A DNA stretch of 50,133 nucleotides, taken from Candidatus Yanofskyibacteriota bacterium (GTDB taxonomy: Bacteria; Patescibacteriota; Minisyncoccia; JACQLN01). The notes under the pieces were generated by a model. It was given only the letters and a program-made list of their open reading frames with translations. It ran no database searches and was not told the DNA's origin. This document shows, piece by piece, positions 8,554 to 18,087 of this stretch; positions within the stretch are counted from its first letter, which is position 1, and each line of letters opens with the position of its first letter. A program made the position numbers and the translations under genes. The DNA is taken from assembly GCA_943359335.1 (NCBI GenBank), contig CALRHC010000006.1, positions 1 to 50,133 of the forward strand, written 5' to 3'.

Positions 8554-9834
8554 TTACTCGTATCGAAGTGCTTCTACAGGGTTCTTTTTAGATGCCTGGC
8601 GGGCGGGGTAAATTCCAAAAACAAGGCCAATAGTTGTAGAAACACCAAGTGCTAATAATATAGAAGAAAGAGGCAAAGCGAATGTCCAATCGGATACGGC
8701 AAATTTAGAAATTCCTAAATAAATTAAAAAACTAAAACCAGCGCCGCCAATAATTCCTACAAGACCACCGATGGAAGTTAAAATTATTGCTTCGGTTAAA
8801 AATTGCTGCATAATATCGGCATTGGTTGCACCAACGGCTTTACGTAAACCAATTTCGCGCGTGCGTTCAATAACCGAAACCAACATTATATTCATAATTC
8901 CAATTCCGCCAACTACTAAAGAAATTGCGGCAATGGAAGCTAAAAATATTTTTAAGATAGAAGTTATATTCCCTAAAATAGCGAGAACATCTTCTTGGGT
9001 CCGAATTTCGAAATCGTCTTTATCGGGATTAGTTATATTGTGGTTTTGACGCAAAATAGAAGTTATGCGGGATTTTATAAATTCTATACTATAGTTATTA
9101 TTACCTTGAATAAATATTGCGCCATAATGATTTACGCCTAAAAGTTGTTTTTGGGCGACCAATATTGGAATAAAAATAGTATTGTCCAGGTCGGCGCCAA
9201 ACACACCGGTGCCTTCTTTGGCGAGTACTCCCACCACTTTAAAAGAGTGATTTTTTAATCTAATATTTTTTCCTACAGGTTCTTTTTCGCCAAATAATTT
9301 TTTTGCGGATTCTGAACCTAAAACAGCAACCTTAGTCATGGTTTCATTGTCTCTATGGTTTAATAACCTACCCTTCTTGACCTTAAGGTTTATAATTTCA
9401 AAATATTCTCCAGTTACACCATTATAGGTTGCGGAAATATCATTGTTTCCATAAACAGCACGGGCTTGGCCATGAACTTCGCCAGCAACTTTTTCTATGG
9501 AAGGGTCTTTTCTAAAAGATTCTAAATCACGCTCTTTTAGGGTTTTAATAATTATGCCGAAAGCTGAAGCAGGTGGAGAAAATTTAGAACCTTGGGTAGC
9601 ACCCGGAATAACAAAAACCAAATTAGAACCAATATCTTCAACTTGCGAAATTATTAATTTTTGAGCCGAAGTACCAATAGACATTAATAAAATAACAGAG
9701 GCTATACCAATTACTATGCCGAGCATGGTTAATATGGCGCGAGTTTTAGCGTGTTTTAAACCGGTGAGCGCAGTTTTTAATGAATCACTTACCTTCATAG
9801 GTTTGGGAAAGAATATTTTTAACCTCACCATCAA
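8554..9834 (-). CDS. MacB-like ABC transporter permease (FtsX fold)
   Basis: LKTALTGLKHAKTRAILTMLGIVIGIASVILLMSIG, IMNIMLVSVIERTREIGLRKAVGA, ARQASKKNPVEALRYE. Confidence 0.93.
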   Translation of the reverse strand: MMVRLKIFFPKPMKVSDSLKTALTGLKHAKTRAILTMLGIVIGIASVILLMSIGTSAQKLIISQVEDIGSNLVFVIPGATQGSKFSPPASAFGIIIKTLKERDLESFRKDPSIEKVAGEVHGQARAVYGNNDISATYNGVTGEYFEIINLKVKKGRLLNHRDNETMTKVAVLGSESAKKLFGEKEPVGKNIRLKNHSFKVVGVLAKEGTGVFGADLDNTIFIPILVAQKQLLGVNHYGAIFIQGNNNYSIEFIKSRITSILRQNHNITNPDKDDFEIRTQEDVLAILGNITSILKIFLASIAAISLVVGGIGIMNIMLVSVIERTREIGLRKAVGATNADIMQQFLTEAIILTSIGGLVGIIGGAGFSFLIYLGISKFAVSDWTFALPLSSILLALGVSTTIGLVFGIYPARQASKKNPVEALRYE

Positions 9835-10492
9835 TTTCTATCTCACCGTCTTTTAAGCGGATCAATCGTTTAGCAAATTGGGCGGTATAGGTTTCGTGTG
9901 TAACTAAAATAATTGTTTTGCCTGCTTCGTTTAATTTTTTTAAAATCTGCATTATGTTTTCGCCCGAATGAGAATCTAGGTTTCCGGTAGGTTCATCGGC
10001 AAAAATAACATTGGGATTATTAACTAAGGCGCGGGCGATAGCCACACGTTGTTTTTGTCCGCCCGATAACCTACTAGCTTCTACGTTTGTTTTTTCGGTT
10101 AACCCAACATCGTTAATTGCTTTTTCTACAAGTTTTTTTCGTTCACTTGGTAAAATTGTGGAATACAGCAAAGGTAATTCTACATTTTGATAAACAGTGG
10201 ATCTGCCCAACAAATTAAAAGCCTGAAAAACAAAACCCATTTCTTTGTTTCTAACATTAGCAAGTTCGGTATCGTTCATATCTTCCATTTTTTTCCCAAA
10301 AAAAGAATACGAACCGGTACTGGCTCGGTCCATAAAACTTAAAATATGAAGTAGGGTAGATTTACCCGAACCGGATGGCCCCATAATGGCCACAAATTCT
10401 CCAGAGTTTATTTTAAATGTAACTTCTTTTAGAGCTTGAGTTTCGCTACCATCGTTTTCATAGTTTCTAGAAATTTTTTCTACAAGAATCAT
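9785..10492 (-). CDS. ABC transporter ATP-binding protein (MacB/LolD type)
   Basis: [41 protein letters not shown]. Confidence 0.95.
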   Translation of the reverse strand: MILVEKISRNYENDGSETQALKEVTFKINSGEFVAIMGPSGSGKSTLLHILSFMDRASTGSYSFFGKKMEDMNDTELANVRNKEMGFVFQAFNLLGRSTVYQNVELPLLYSTILPSERKKLVEKAINDVGLTEKTNVEASRLSGGQKQRVAIARALVNNPNVIFADEPTGNLDSHSGENIMQILKKLNEAGKTIILVTHETYTAQFAKRLIRLKDGEIEIDGEVKNILSQTYEGK

Positions 10493-12019
10493 TTAGTTTG
10501 TTTTTAAGCCTATATTGGCTACAGCGTCGCCTTCGCTTAAACCAGAAATAACTTCTACCATGCCATTATCCGAATAAATTCCGGTTTTTATTTCCACTTC
10601 TTCTAGGTTTTTATCTTCGGTTGAAACTTTAGCGTCTAAAGCTACGGTTTGTTTATATTTTTTTACAAACGTGCCTTTGTCGTTTTCTATAACGGCAAAT
10701 TGAGGCACAACCAAAACATTTTCTTTGGTTATGGTTAATATTGTTAAGTTTGCAGTTAAACCACTCTTTAATCTAGGTTCTGTTTTTTCTAATCCAACTT
10801 TAATTTTAAAATTAGTTACACCATCTATTGCAGTTTCGGCAGGTTCAATATAGATTACTTTGCCTGTAAAATTTTCTTCGCCTAGCGCATCGAAAGTTAT
10901 ATTTACTGGATTTAATAAAGATATTTTTGCTACATCAACTTCGGGTACATAGGCTTCTATTTCCAACGATGAATCCGAAATTATATTTATTAAAGGCGAA
11001 CCAGCTTGAGCGATTTCTCCTTTCTTAGCATCTATTTTTGTTACGGTTCCGGCGATTGGGGAGTATAAAACAGTTTTTCCTAATTGAGATTGTATTAATT
11101 TTATACTAGCTTCGGCGCGTTTAACTTGAGCTTCGGCGGAGGCTAGGCCTTCGGTAGTGGAGCCAGATTTTTTTAGATTTAAGTTTTTTGTAGCTAAAGA
11201 AAAGGATGATTCTGCGGAGCTTAGGTTCTGGCTAGCCGAATTTACTTTGGTTCTGGCCAAAGAAACATTAGCTTTATATGTTTCGTTGGTTGTGTTGTTT
11301 ACTGCAATAGCTAGTTTATCTAGAAATATTTTTATTTGGCTTAAATATATGGATGTTTTTTCTAATTTTTTTGTAATACTTAGCGAAGTGCTAAGGTTTT
11401 TCCAATCGTTTAAATTAGATTCTGTGGCAAGACGCATGTTTTCTAAGTCTGTTTTTAATTGGGGATCGGTAATAACAATATTTATTTTTGGATTGGCTGT
11501 TTTAGCATTAGAAAAAATAATATCTATATCGTTATGTATCGCGTCATCAGCTTTGGTATAAGCGTCGTTAATTTTTTCTAACAAATTTGTTTCGGCATTA
11601 TTTAGTTCTGTTTCGTAAACAGCAATTTCTTCTACGCGTGCGCCATTTTTAATTTCGTTGTATTGAGCTTGTTCGGATTCTAGTTCGGCTTGGGCCTGTA
11701 ATAGTTGGGCATAAAGTTCGCTAGAATCTATTGAAGCCAGAGCTTGATTGGCAGAAACTTTATTGCCCACAGAGACATTAACCTTTGTTATTTTACCGCT
11801 TCTTTCAAAGCCTAAACTAACGTCGGAGTTTGGCACAGTTTTTCCTGTAACATTAACTTCTTGAGAAATTGTACCTTTTTTAACTTCTACAAAAGTTATG
11901 GTTTTATCGGCACCACCAGTAAAGATTACTATTAACACTATTACAGCAAGTACTCCTACTATTATGGATAGGCGAGGACGAGCCTTTAAGATAGAGATTA
12001 TACGCTTAAATATGTTCAT
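10493..12019 (-). CDS. Membrane fusion protein (HlyD/MacA family)
   Basis: Single N-terminal TM, lipoyl-like halves (VNVSVGNKVSANQALASIDSSEL; SPIAGTVTKIDAKKGEIAQAGSPLINII), long coiled coil. Confidence 0.9.
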   Translation of the reverse strand: MNIFKRIISILKARPRLSIIVGVLAVIVLIVIFTGGADKTITFVEVKKGTISQEVNVTGKTVPNSDVSLGFERSGKITKVNVSVGNKVSANQALASIDSSELYAQLLQAQAELESEQAQYNEIKNGARVEEIAVYETELNNAETNLLEKINDAYTKADDAIHNDIDIIFSNAKTANPKINIVITDPQLKTDLENMRLATESNLNDWKNLSTSLSITKKLEKTSIYLSQIKIFLDKLAIAVNNTTNETYKANVSLARTKVNSASQNLSSAESSFSLATKNLNLKKSGSTTEGLASAEAQVKRAEASIKLIQSQLGKTVLYSPIAGTVTKIDAKKGEIAQAGSPLINIISDSSLEIEAYVPEVDVAKISLLNPVNITFDALGEENFTGKVIYIEPAETAIDGVTNFKIKVGLEKTEPRLKSGLTANLTILTITKENVLVVPQFAVIENDKGTFVKKYKQTVALDAKVSTEDKNLEEVEIKTGIYSDNGMVEVISGLSEGDAVANIGLKTN

Positions 12020-12052
12020 ATGTTGTTATTTTATTGCCAAGCAAATATAGCC

Positions 12053-12081
12053 TCTTGACAATAGAATGTCAAGGTGATATA
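12053..12081 (+). promoter_or_regulatory. Sigma70-like promoter
   Basis: TTGACA - 17 nt - TATATT in cttgacaatagaatgtcaaggtgatatatta. Confidence 0.6.
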
Positions 12082-12087
12082 TTACAA

Positions 12088-12479
12088 AAAGTTCGTTTTT
12101 ATACTCGAAAATTGAGGCGGGTGGCGTCAGGTTGGTTGTTTTCGAGCGATGATGCGCACTTATACTTTTAGTTATGCATTTTGCGCGAGCCGATAACATC
12201 TTCCTGTAGAACTAGTAAATAGTTTACAGCTAAGGCACACAGATCTAGTGAAGGGTAAGATTAAGGTTGGGGGATCTGTAAAATTCCTTCCTAGGGAGGA
12301 AGTGCTTACTAGCGCCTGCCAAACTTTTGGGGTCAGCACATGGACCCTATATATATCATGTGCCGATGTGTTCACCTTGTGAACTATGCCTCTGAAGGCG
12401 AACAGTCGAGTATCTAATAAACCAGAGGAGGAGCATAAAAAGGTTCCAACCCACTCTCTCATGAGAGTGGGTTTTTATT
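12088..12479 (+). ncRNA. Candidate structured ncRNA with H-type pseudoknot, unassigned family
   Basis: Promoter and terminator; CTCGAAAA (12104-12111)/TTTTCGAG (12139-12146), ACAGATC/GATCTGT, GTTCAC/GTGAAC, pseudoknot 12330-12363; no convincing ORF. Confidence 0.6.
12448..12479 (+). terminator. Rho-independent terminator
   Basis: AACCCACTCTC tcat GAGAGTGGGTTTTTATT. Confidence 0.85.
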
Positions 12480-12481
12480 AC

Positions 12482-13057
12482 TTAATTTTTACTATTTATT
12501 TCACTCATTGCTCGTGAAGGGTTTACGAGCCAAGTTTCTAACGAAGGCAAAATATCTTTAAAGTTTTTGTTTAAGGTTTTTTCTTCTTCTGGTTTAAACT
12601 TTTTTAAAATAAAATCAATCATTTTTTTGCCGTCGGGTTTTTTCTTAATACCAATACCAATTCGCAATCTCCAGAATTTATCTGTTTTTAAGTTTTTTAT
12701 TATAGATTGTACGCCATTGTGGCCTGCGCTGGAACGAGCAAAACTCATCTTTATTCTCCCGAACTCAATATCCAAATCGTCGTGCATAACTAAAATATCG
12801 CCAGGTTTTGGTTTTAATTTTAAATTAGCCAAAGTCTTTTTTAAACTTTCGCCAGAATTATTCATAAATTGGTTAGGGAAAATTAGAAAAACTTTCTCTT
12901 TTCCAACTTTAGTTTCTAGCCACAAGGCATTTTTTCCTTCGGTAAAATCTTTTTCGCTCCAAACATTACGCAACTTAGACAAATAAAACTCGCCTGCATT
13001 ATGGCGGGTTTTTATGTATTTTTCTTCCGGATTGCCCAAACCTATTATTAGCTTCAT
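12482..13057 (-). CDS. pth: Peptidyl-tRNA hydrolase
   Basis: MKLIIGLGNPEEKYIKTRHNAGEFY, MNNSGESL, LVMHDDLDIEFGRIKMSFARSSAGHNGVQSII, WRLRIGIG. Confidence 0.97.
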   Translation of the reverse strand: MKLIIGLGNPEEKYIKTRHNAGEFYLSKLRNVWSEKDFTEGKNALWLETKVGKEKVFLIFPNQFMNNSGESLKKTLANLKLKPKPGDILVMHDDLDIEFGRIKMSFARSSAGHNGVQSIIKNLKTDKFWRLRIGIGIKKKPDGKKMIDFILKKFKPEEEKTLNKNFKDILPSLETWLVNPSRAMSEINSKN

Positions 13058-13130
13058 TAGCTTTTAGCTTCATTAGCTTTTAACTTAGTTAGTTTCTTGT
13101 CTTTCGACTAATGAAGCTAACGAAGCTATT
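13049..13130. repeat. AGCTTCATT/AGCTTTT tandem and inverted repeat cluster
   Basis: tagcttcattagcttttagcttcattagcttttaac...ctaatgaagctaacgaagcta. Confidence 0.8.
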
Positions 13131-14136
13131 TTGCTAAAAAGCTAGTTATTGCTTTTTGTATATTAGCATAATCAAATTGCTTTGGTGTAGCGGTAAGAAC
13201 GTATGCGGTTTGAGTGCCAAACTTCATTTTTTCTGATTTAACTAAGCCATTCTCTTGGTTTAAGCTAAATGTTTCTAATTTTTCTAAATCTAGATTCTTA
13301 CCAAATCCCCAAATATTTTTTAAATCGTTTAAAGTAAGGTCTGTTTTAATGTTTTGTTGAACCAAATTAAAAATTTTCCATAACTTTGAAAAATCCCAAA
13401 TAGGGTTTAACGAAAGTACTTTGCCTTTAATGGCTTTTAAAACTGCTTGCTGGTGCTCCATTCTATCAAAGTCGCCCCGAGCACTGTTTCTAGTACGTAC
13501 AAACTTAAGAGCTGTTTCTCCATCTAAATAACGTAAGCCTTTTTTTAGGGCAAAAGTTTCATAGCCGCCATTATCGGTTGGAAAACGAATATCTTTAATA
13601 TCTTCTTTAACATAAACATTTATTCCGCCAATTTCGTTTATAACTTTTTCTACCGTATCTAGATCAAACAAGACAAAATAATCTATTTTAATTCCTGTAA
13701 CCTCTTCAACTTTATCTTTGGTTAATTCTAGTCCATAACTGGGAGATTTTTCGCTACCAATTTTATAAAGCCCATTGATTTTTAAAGTATAATTTTCGTG
13801 TTTTACAGCAAGGTCTCGTGGAATAGAGATAATTTTTACTTTTTGTGAAGGACCATCTATATGTGCAATTAAGATGGTATCCGTAAGTTCGGGTGCTATA
13901 TGGTTTCCACCAGATCTGCCCAAAACTAAAATATTTTTTGTTTCGTTAAAATTAGCAGAATTTTTAGAATCTTTTTGCAAAACAAAAGATCCTGCCGAAA
14001 AAGCGTTAAATTTTAATTGAGGCAGGTTACTAGCATCTGCTGTTAAAAATATTTTGTTAAAAACCCAGACATTAGCAGTAGCTAGAAAAATAACCAATAT
14101 TGCCAGATACCAATAACTTTTAGAACCTGTTTGCAT
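13126..14136 (-). CDS. LytR-CpsA-Psr (LCP) family protein
   Basis: N-terminal TM; DTILIAHIDGPSQKVKIISIPRDLAV, GINVYVKEDI, LRYLDGETALKFVRTRNSARGDFDRMEHQQAVLKA. Confidence 0.93.
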   Translation of the reverse strand: MQTGSKSYWYLAILVIFLATANVWVFNKIFLTADASNLPQLKFNAFSAGSFVLQKDSKNSANFNETKNILVLGRSGGNHIAPELTDTILIAHIDGPSQKVKIISIPRDLAVKHENYTLKINGLYKIGSEKSPSYGLELTKDKVEEVTGIKIDYFVLFDLDTVEKVINEIGGINVYVKEDIKDIRFPTDNGGYETFALKKGLRYLDGETALKFVRTRNSARGDFDRMEHQQAVLKAIKGKVLSLNPIWDFSKLWKIFNLVQQNIKTDLTLNDLKNIWGFGKNLDLEKLETFSLNQENGLVKSEKMKFGTQTAYVLTATPKQFDYANIQKAITSFLAK

Positions 14137-14167
14137 TTGTAAATTTTAACATAAATATAAATTATAA

Positions 14168-14245
14168 ATATGACTCCAAACAGCGACATGGAGCCTCTCT
14201 ATTTATATTAAAACTATTCTCCATGAATGCTATTTGGAGTCATAT
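14168..14245 (+). repeat. Structured intergenic element, copy B
   Basis: ATATGACTCCAAA ... TTTGGAGTCATAT outer stem; core CAGCGACATGGAGCCTCTC ... CTCCATGAATGCT. Confidence 0.8.
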
Positions 14246-14376
14246 TTGGGTAAGCTAAATACAAGGAGTTGTAGGTTTTTACTTACACTTAGATAAACAA
14301 ACCTCCTTGCGTGCCCTGCCGAAGCTTTAGCGGAGGAGGGAAATCGCTCAGCAGCAATTCGGAGGTCTTGGTTACA

Positions 14377-14495
14377 AACTATCCCTCCTTGTAGCATCCC
14401 CGCCAGAGGCGGGCAGGCATGGAGTTTACCTGCCGTAGGCAGGAAGACTATTTATACAATAAAGAGGCTCCATGTCGCTATAAGGAGGGATAGTT
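14377..14495 (-). repeat. Structured intergenic element, copy C with internal GC-rich hairpin insertions
   Basis: AACTATCCCTCCTT/AAGGAGGGATAGTT outer stem; minus-strand core AGCGACATGGAGCCTCT ... CTCCATG ... ATGCTA; inserts CCTGCCGTAGGCAGG and CCCGCCAGAGGCGGG. Confidence 0.75.
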
Positions 14496-14543
14496 AAAGA
14501 GGTTTTGCTTAATGTGCAAAAAAGTGTTAATATAACCCTATAA

Positions 14544-15098
14544 ATGAGCAATTTTTTTAGAGAAACAGGGGATTTTTTGTGGGAGACAATCAAAATAGTG
14601 GTTGTTTCTTTGCTTATTATTCTTCCGATTCGTTTTTTTATAATTCAGCCATTTTTTGTGCGAGGGGAGTCTATGCACCCTTCTTTGGGTGATAAGGATT
14701 ATTTAATAATAGACGAATTATCTTATAGGTTTGACAACCCACAAAGAGGTGAAGTTATTGTGTTTAGATTTCCTCAAGATCCTAGCCAGTACTATATTAA
14801 ACGTATAATTGGTATGCCCGAAGAAACAGTGGAGGTAAAAGACGGCAAAGTTTTTATATATAACAAAGACAATCCTTTAGGAAAAGAATTACGTGAAAGG
14901 TATTTGGAGGAAAGCACATCTGGAGATATGAAAATTAAGTTAGACGATAATGAATACTTTGTTTTAGGAGATAACCGTGATGCTTCTTCGGATTCGCGCA
15001 GGTGGGGTCCGCTTTATAAACATTTAATAGTAGGTAAGGCTTGGTTCAGAGTTTGGCCGGTAAGTAATGCGGGTACAATTCAAAGTCCGATATATTAA
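14544..15098 (+). CDS. lepB: Signal peptidase I
   Basis: VRGESMHPSLGDKDYLIIDELSYRF, RGEVIVFRFP, YYIKRIIGMPEETVEVKDGKVFI, FVLGDNRDASSDSRRWGPL. Confidence 0.97.
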   Translation: MSNFFRETGDFLWETIKIVVVSLLIILPIRFFIIQPFFVRGESMHPSLGDKDYLIIDELSYRFDNPQRGEVIVFRFPQDPSQYYIKRIIGMPEETVEVKDGKVFIYNKDNPLGKELRERYLEESTSGDMKIKLDDNEYFVLGDNRDASSDSRRWGPLYKHLIVGKAWFRVWPVSNAGTIQSPIY

Positions 15099-15102
15099 AT
15101 AA

Positions 15103-15175
15103 CTAGCTTCCTTAGCTTCCAGCTTCATTAGCTTAAGACATCATAACTAATGAAGCTAACGCAGCTAACGCAGCT
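15103..15175. repeat. AGCTTCATT-type tandem/inverted repeat cluster overlapping hisS start
   Basis: agcttccttagcttccagcttcattag...ctaatgaagctaacgcagctaacgcagctaaaagctaa. Confidence 0.8.
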
Positions 15176-16463
15176 AAAAGCTAATTTGGCGAAACAACTA
15201 TTATCAACTCCAACAGGAATGCACGATATTTTACCCGATGATTTACTTTATTGGGAAAAAATAAGGCGTGTAACTTTTGATATGGCAGAGTTTTATGATT
15301 TCGGTTTTGTAGAAACTCCAATTTTAGAAAATCAAGCGGTTTTTGAAAAAAGTTTAGGTGTAGCTAGCGATGTTGTAGAGAAAGAAATGTTTACACTTAA
15401 AACCAAGGGTGGCGATGAATTGGCTTTACGCCCAGAAAATACTGCTCCAATAATGAGAGCTTACTTAGAACATGGTTGGGAATCTTTACCTCAGCCCGTA
15501 AAAGCTTTTTATATGGGGCCAATGTTTAGGCACGAAAGCCCACAAGCTGGAAGATTTAGACAATTTCACCAATTAGGTTTTGAGGTTATTGGTTCGGAGG
15601 ATGCTGTAATTGATGCACAAATGATTCAAATAGCAATGAGCTTGCTTGCTGATTTTGGACTTAAAAATATGGTTTGCGAAGTTAATAGCTTGGGAGACAA
15701 GGTTTGCAGAGCTAAATATAAACAAGCCCTTAAAGATTTTTTACGAAACAATCTTAAAAAGATGTGTGCTAATTGCCAAAGAAGGTCTAAGGTTAATCCT
15801 TTAAGAATTTTGGATTGTAAAGAAGAAGGTTGTAAAGAGGTTGTTGCAAAAGCTCCACAGATTTTAGATTTTATTTGCGATGATTGCAGAAGTCACTTTA
15901 AAAAGTTACTAGAATTTTTAGATGAACTTGATATTCCTTATAATTTAAACCCACATTTGGTTAGGGGTTTGGATTATTACAACAGAACTGTTTTCGAAAT
16001 ATATATAGAAGAAAAAAGAGGTTCGCAATCTGCTTTGGCTTCGGGTGGCCGATACGATGGACTCGCCGAAATGCTTGGTGGAAAAATTACTCCAGCCATA
16101 GGTTTTGCTGCTGGTATGGAAAGAATAATTATAGAAATGAAAGAATCGAAAGCCAGAATTCCTTCTTGGCCACAGTACAGGTTGTTTTTGGTGCAATTAG
16201 GCGACCTGGCTAAAAAGAAAAGCCTTAAGATTTTAGAAGAATTTAGAAAGGAAGGTGTTTTGATGGCGGAATCTTTAAGTAAACATTCTATAAAATCTCA
16301 AATGAAAAATGCCGATAAACTTGGTGTTAAATTAACTTTAATTTTAGGCCAAAAAGAAGCGTTAGATAACGAAATTATTATTCGCGATATGACTTCGGGC
16401 GTTCAAGAAACCGTGCCTTTGGCTAAACTTATGAGCGAAGTTAAAAGAAGATTGAAGTCCTGA
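15150..16463 (+). CDS. hisS: Histidyl-tRNA synthetase (start uncertain)
   Basis: TPTGMHDILPDD, LRPENTAPIMRAY, MFRHESPQAGRFRQFHQLGFEVIG, LVRGLDYYNRTVFE, ALASGGRYDGL. Confidence 0.96.
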   Translation: MKLTQLTQLKANLAKQLLSTPTGMHDILPDDLLYWEKIRRVTFDMAEFYDFGFVETPILENQAVFEKSLGVASDVVEKEMFTLKTKGGDELALRPENTAPIMRAYLEHGWESLPQPVKAFYMGPMFRHESPQAGRFRQFHQLGFEVIGSEDAVIDAQMIQIAMSLLADFGLKNMVCEVNSLGDKVCRAKYKQALKDFLRNNLKKMCANCQRRSKVNPLRILDCKEEGCKEVVAKAPQILDFICDDCRSHFKKLLEFLDELDIPYNLNPHLVRGLDYYNRTVFEIYIEEKRGSQSALASGGRYDGLAEMLGGKITPAIGFAAGMERIIIEMKESKARIPSWPQYRLFLVQLGDLAKKKSLKILEEFRKEGVLMAESLSKHSIKSQMKNADKLGVKLTLILGQKEALDNEIIIRDMTSGVQETVPLAKLMSEVKRRLKS

Positions 16464-16494
16464 TATGTCCTATAGGACCGATAAGACCCATATC

Positions 16495-16827
16495 ATGGAA
16501 AACTGCATCTTTTGCAAAATATCTAAACATGAGGTATCATCGGACATCGTAGTGGAGGATGCCGAAACGATAGTTTTTAACGATATTCACCCTAAGGCCG
16601 AGACGCATTTGTTGATTGTGCCTAAAAAGCATATTCATTCGGTTTCAGCGGTAACTGCCGAAGATTGGCCGATTGTTATGAATGTGGTTAAAAAAGCGGC
16701 TGAGGTAGCGAAAGATAAAAATATTTTAGGTTATAAATTGGTTTTTAATGTAGGTCGAGATGGTGGTCAAATGATTGACCACTTACACCTGCACTTATTG
16801 GCAGGTGGAAAGGTAGAATTACCATAA
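16495..16827 (+). CDS. HIT family (HinT-like) nucleotide-binding hydrolase
   Basis: ENCIFCKISKHE...HLLIVPKKHI...GGQMIDHLHLHLLAG (HxHxH); start moved to ATG in SYRTDKTHI|MENC. Confidence 0.95.
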   Translation: MENCIFCKISKHEVSSDIVVEDAETIVFNDIHPKAETHLLIVPKKHIHSVSAVTAEDWPIVMNVVKKAAEVAKDKNILGYKLVFNVGRDGGQMIDHLHLHLLAGGKVELP

Positions 16828-16836
16828 GATTTAATC

Positions 16837-17094
16837 ATGATTGAATTAAGAAAAAAAGATAAAGAATCGACTCCAAACTTGTTGAGACGATTTACCAAAA
16901 AAGTTAGACAAAGTGGCGTTTTGCTTAAGGCACGTCAAGGCAGGTTTCGTATTCGACAAAAAAGCAAATTAAAGAAAAAGAATAGCGCTTTGCGTCGTGA
17001 AAAATTACGCGGAATGCGAGCCGAGCTAAGTAAACTTGGTGAAATCGAACCAGGGGAGAAGATGGATTTATCAAAAATAAAACAGAAGAGATAG
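16837..17094 (+). CDS. rpsU: 30S ribosomal protein S21
   Basis: bS21-like basic 85 aa: ESTPNLLRRFTKKVRQSGVLLKARQGRF. Confidence 0.75.
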   Translation: MIELRKKDKESTPNLLRRFTKKVRQSGVLLKARQGRFRIRQKSKLKKKNSALRREKLRGMRAELSKLGEIEPGEKMDLSKIKQKR

Positions 17095-17098
17095 TAGC

Positions 17099-17150
17099 TA
17101 GCTTCATTAGTTTTAAAATACTAACGAAGCTAAAGAAGCTAAAAGCTAAC
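17099..17150. repeat. AGCTTCATT-type inverted repeat between rpsU and yqeY
   Basis: TAGCTTCATTAGT tttaaaat ACTAACGAAGCTA aagaagctaaaagctaa. Confidence 0.75.
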
Positions 17151-17155
17151 CAGGC

Positions 17156-17611
17156 ATGAACCCTTTAAAAGAACAAATAAATTCTGATCTTAAGGATGCT
17201 CTAAAATCGGGCGATACTTTTCGCCGTTCGCTTTTGGGTATGCTTAAATCGGCTATTCAAAACAAAGAAATAGAGAAAAAAAAGAAAGAGGAGGGTTTAA
17301 CAGAAGCCGAGACACAAGAAGTTATTCGCTCGGAAGTTAAAAAAAGATTAGATTCAGCTTCTACGTTTAGAACATTTGGTGATAACGATAGGGCTGACGC
17401 CGAAGAATCTGAAGCTAATGTTTTAAAAAAATATTTACCACCGGAAGCTAGCGATGAGGATATTAAAAAAGCTGTAGAAAAATCTATTAATGAAACTGGT
17501 TCTAAATCTAAAAAAGATTTTGGGAAAATAATGGGTTTAACTGTTAAAGAGTTGGGTGGACGAGCTGATGGTAATAGAATAAAACAAATGTTGGAGCCAA
17601 TGTTAGAATAG
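17156..17611 (+). CDS. yqeY: GatB/YqeY domain protein
   Basis: LKEQINSDLKDALKSGDTFRRSLLGMLKSAIQNKEIEK...KYLPPEASDEDIKKAV...DFGKIMG. Confidence 0.93.
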   Translation: MNPLKEQINSDLKDALKSGDTFRRSLLGMLKSAIQNKEIEKKKKEEGLTEAETQEVIRSEVKKRLDSASTFRTFGDNDRADAEESEANVLKKYLPPEASDEDIKKAVEKSINETGSKSKKDFGKIMGLTVKELGGRADGNRIKQMLEPMLE

Positions 17612-17616
17612 TTTTT

Positions 17617-18009
17617 ATGGAGAATAGTGTTAAATTTTCTTATTCTGGAATAGATAAAAATAAAATATTAAAAGCGGTAAATTCCTGTTTACCAAAAAAT
17701 AAGACCGTAGTAGATTACGGCCTTATTTTTGTTTCCAAAAAGAAAATGTTAGAACTTAATAAAAAATATCGTGGGAAAGATAAACCAACCAATGTTTTAA
17801 GTTTTGAAACGGGGGATGTTGTTATTTGCCCCGCAGTGGTGTCGGATGAAGCAAAAAGGTATGGTTTTACACAAAAAAAATGGATGACGCGCCTTATTGT
17901 TCATGGTATATTGCATTTAGTTGGATATGATCATGAAACTCCAAAAGAGGAAGAAGAGATGAAGAAGCTAGAGTTGAAAGCGGAGAAGAAGTTGGGTGTA
18001 AGTATATAA
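17617..18009 (+). CDS. ybeY: Endoribonuclease YbeY
   Basis: LNKKYRGKDKPTNVLSFE...RLIVHGILHLVGYDHETPKEEEEM. Confidence 0.96.
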   Translation: MENSVKFSYSGIDKNKILKAVNSCLPKNKTVVDYGLIFVSKKKMLELNKKYRGKDKPTNVLSFETGDVVICPAVVSDEAKRYGFTQKKWMTRLIVHGILHLVGYDHETPKEEEEMKKLELKAEKKLGVSI

Positions 18010-18087
18010 AATATTTTAGGTAAAACTAAAAAAGTTTTTACTTTTTTGTGTTTATTTTGTTATATTTTAAGTTTTTAATTTTTGGAA

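Noticed and set aside
12172-12462. 96-aa minus-strand ORF
   Set aside because: Antisense to the second ncRNA candidate, no start signals
8157-12479. Assignment of the two plus-strand RNAs to RNase P RNA, tmRNA or SRP RNA
   Set aside because: Could not find the conserved RNase P GAGGAAAGTC/ACAGAA boxes, tmRNA tRNA-like ends and tag frame, or the SRP GGAA/AGCAG core
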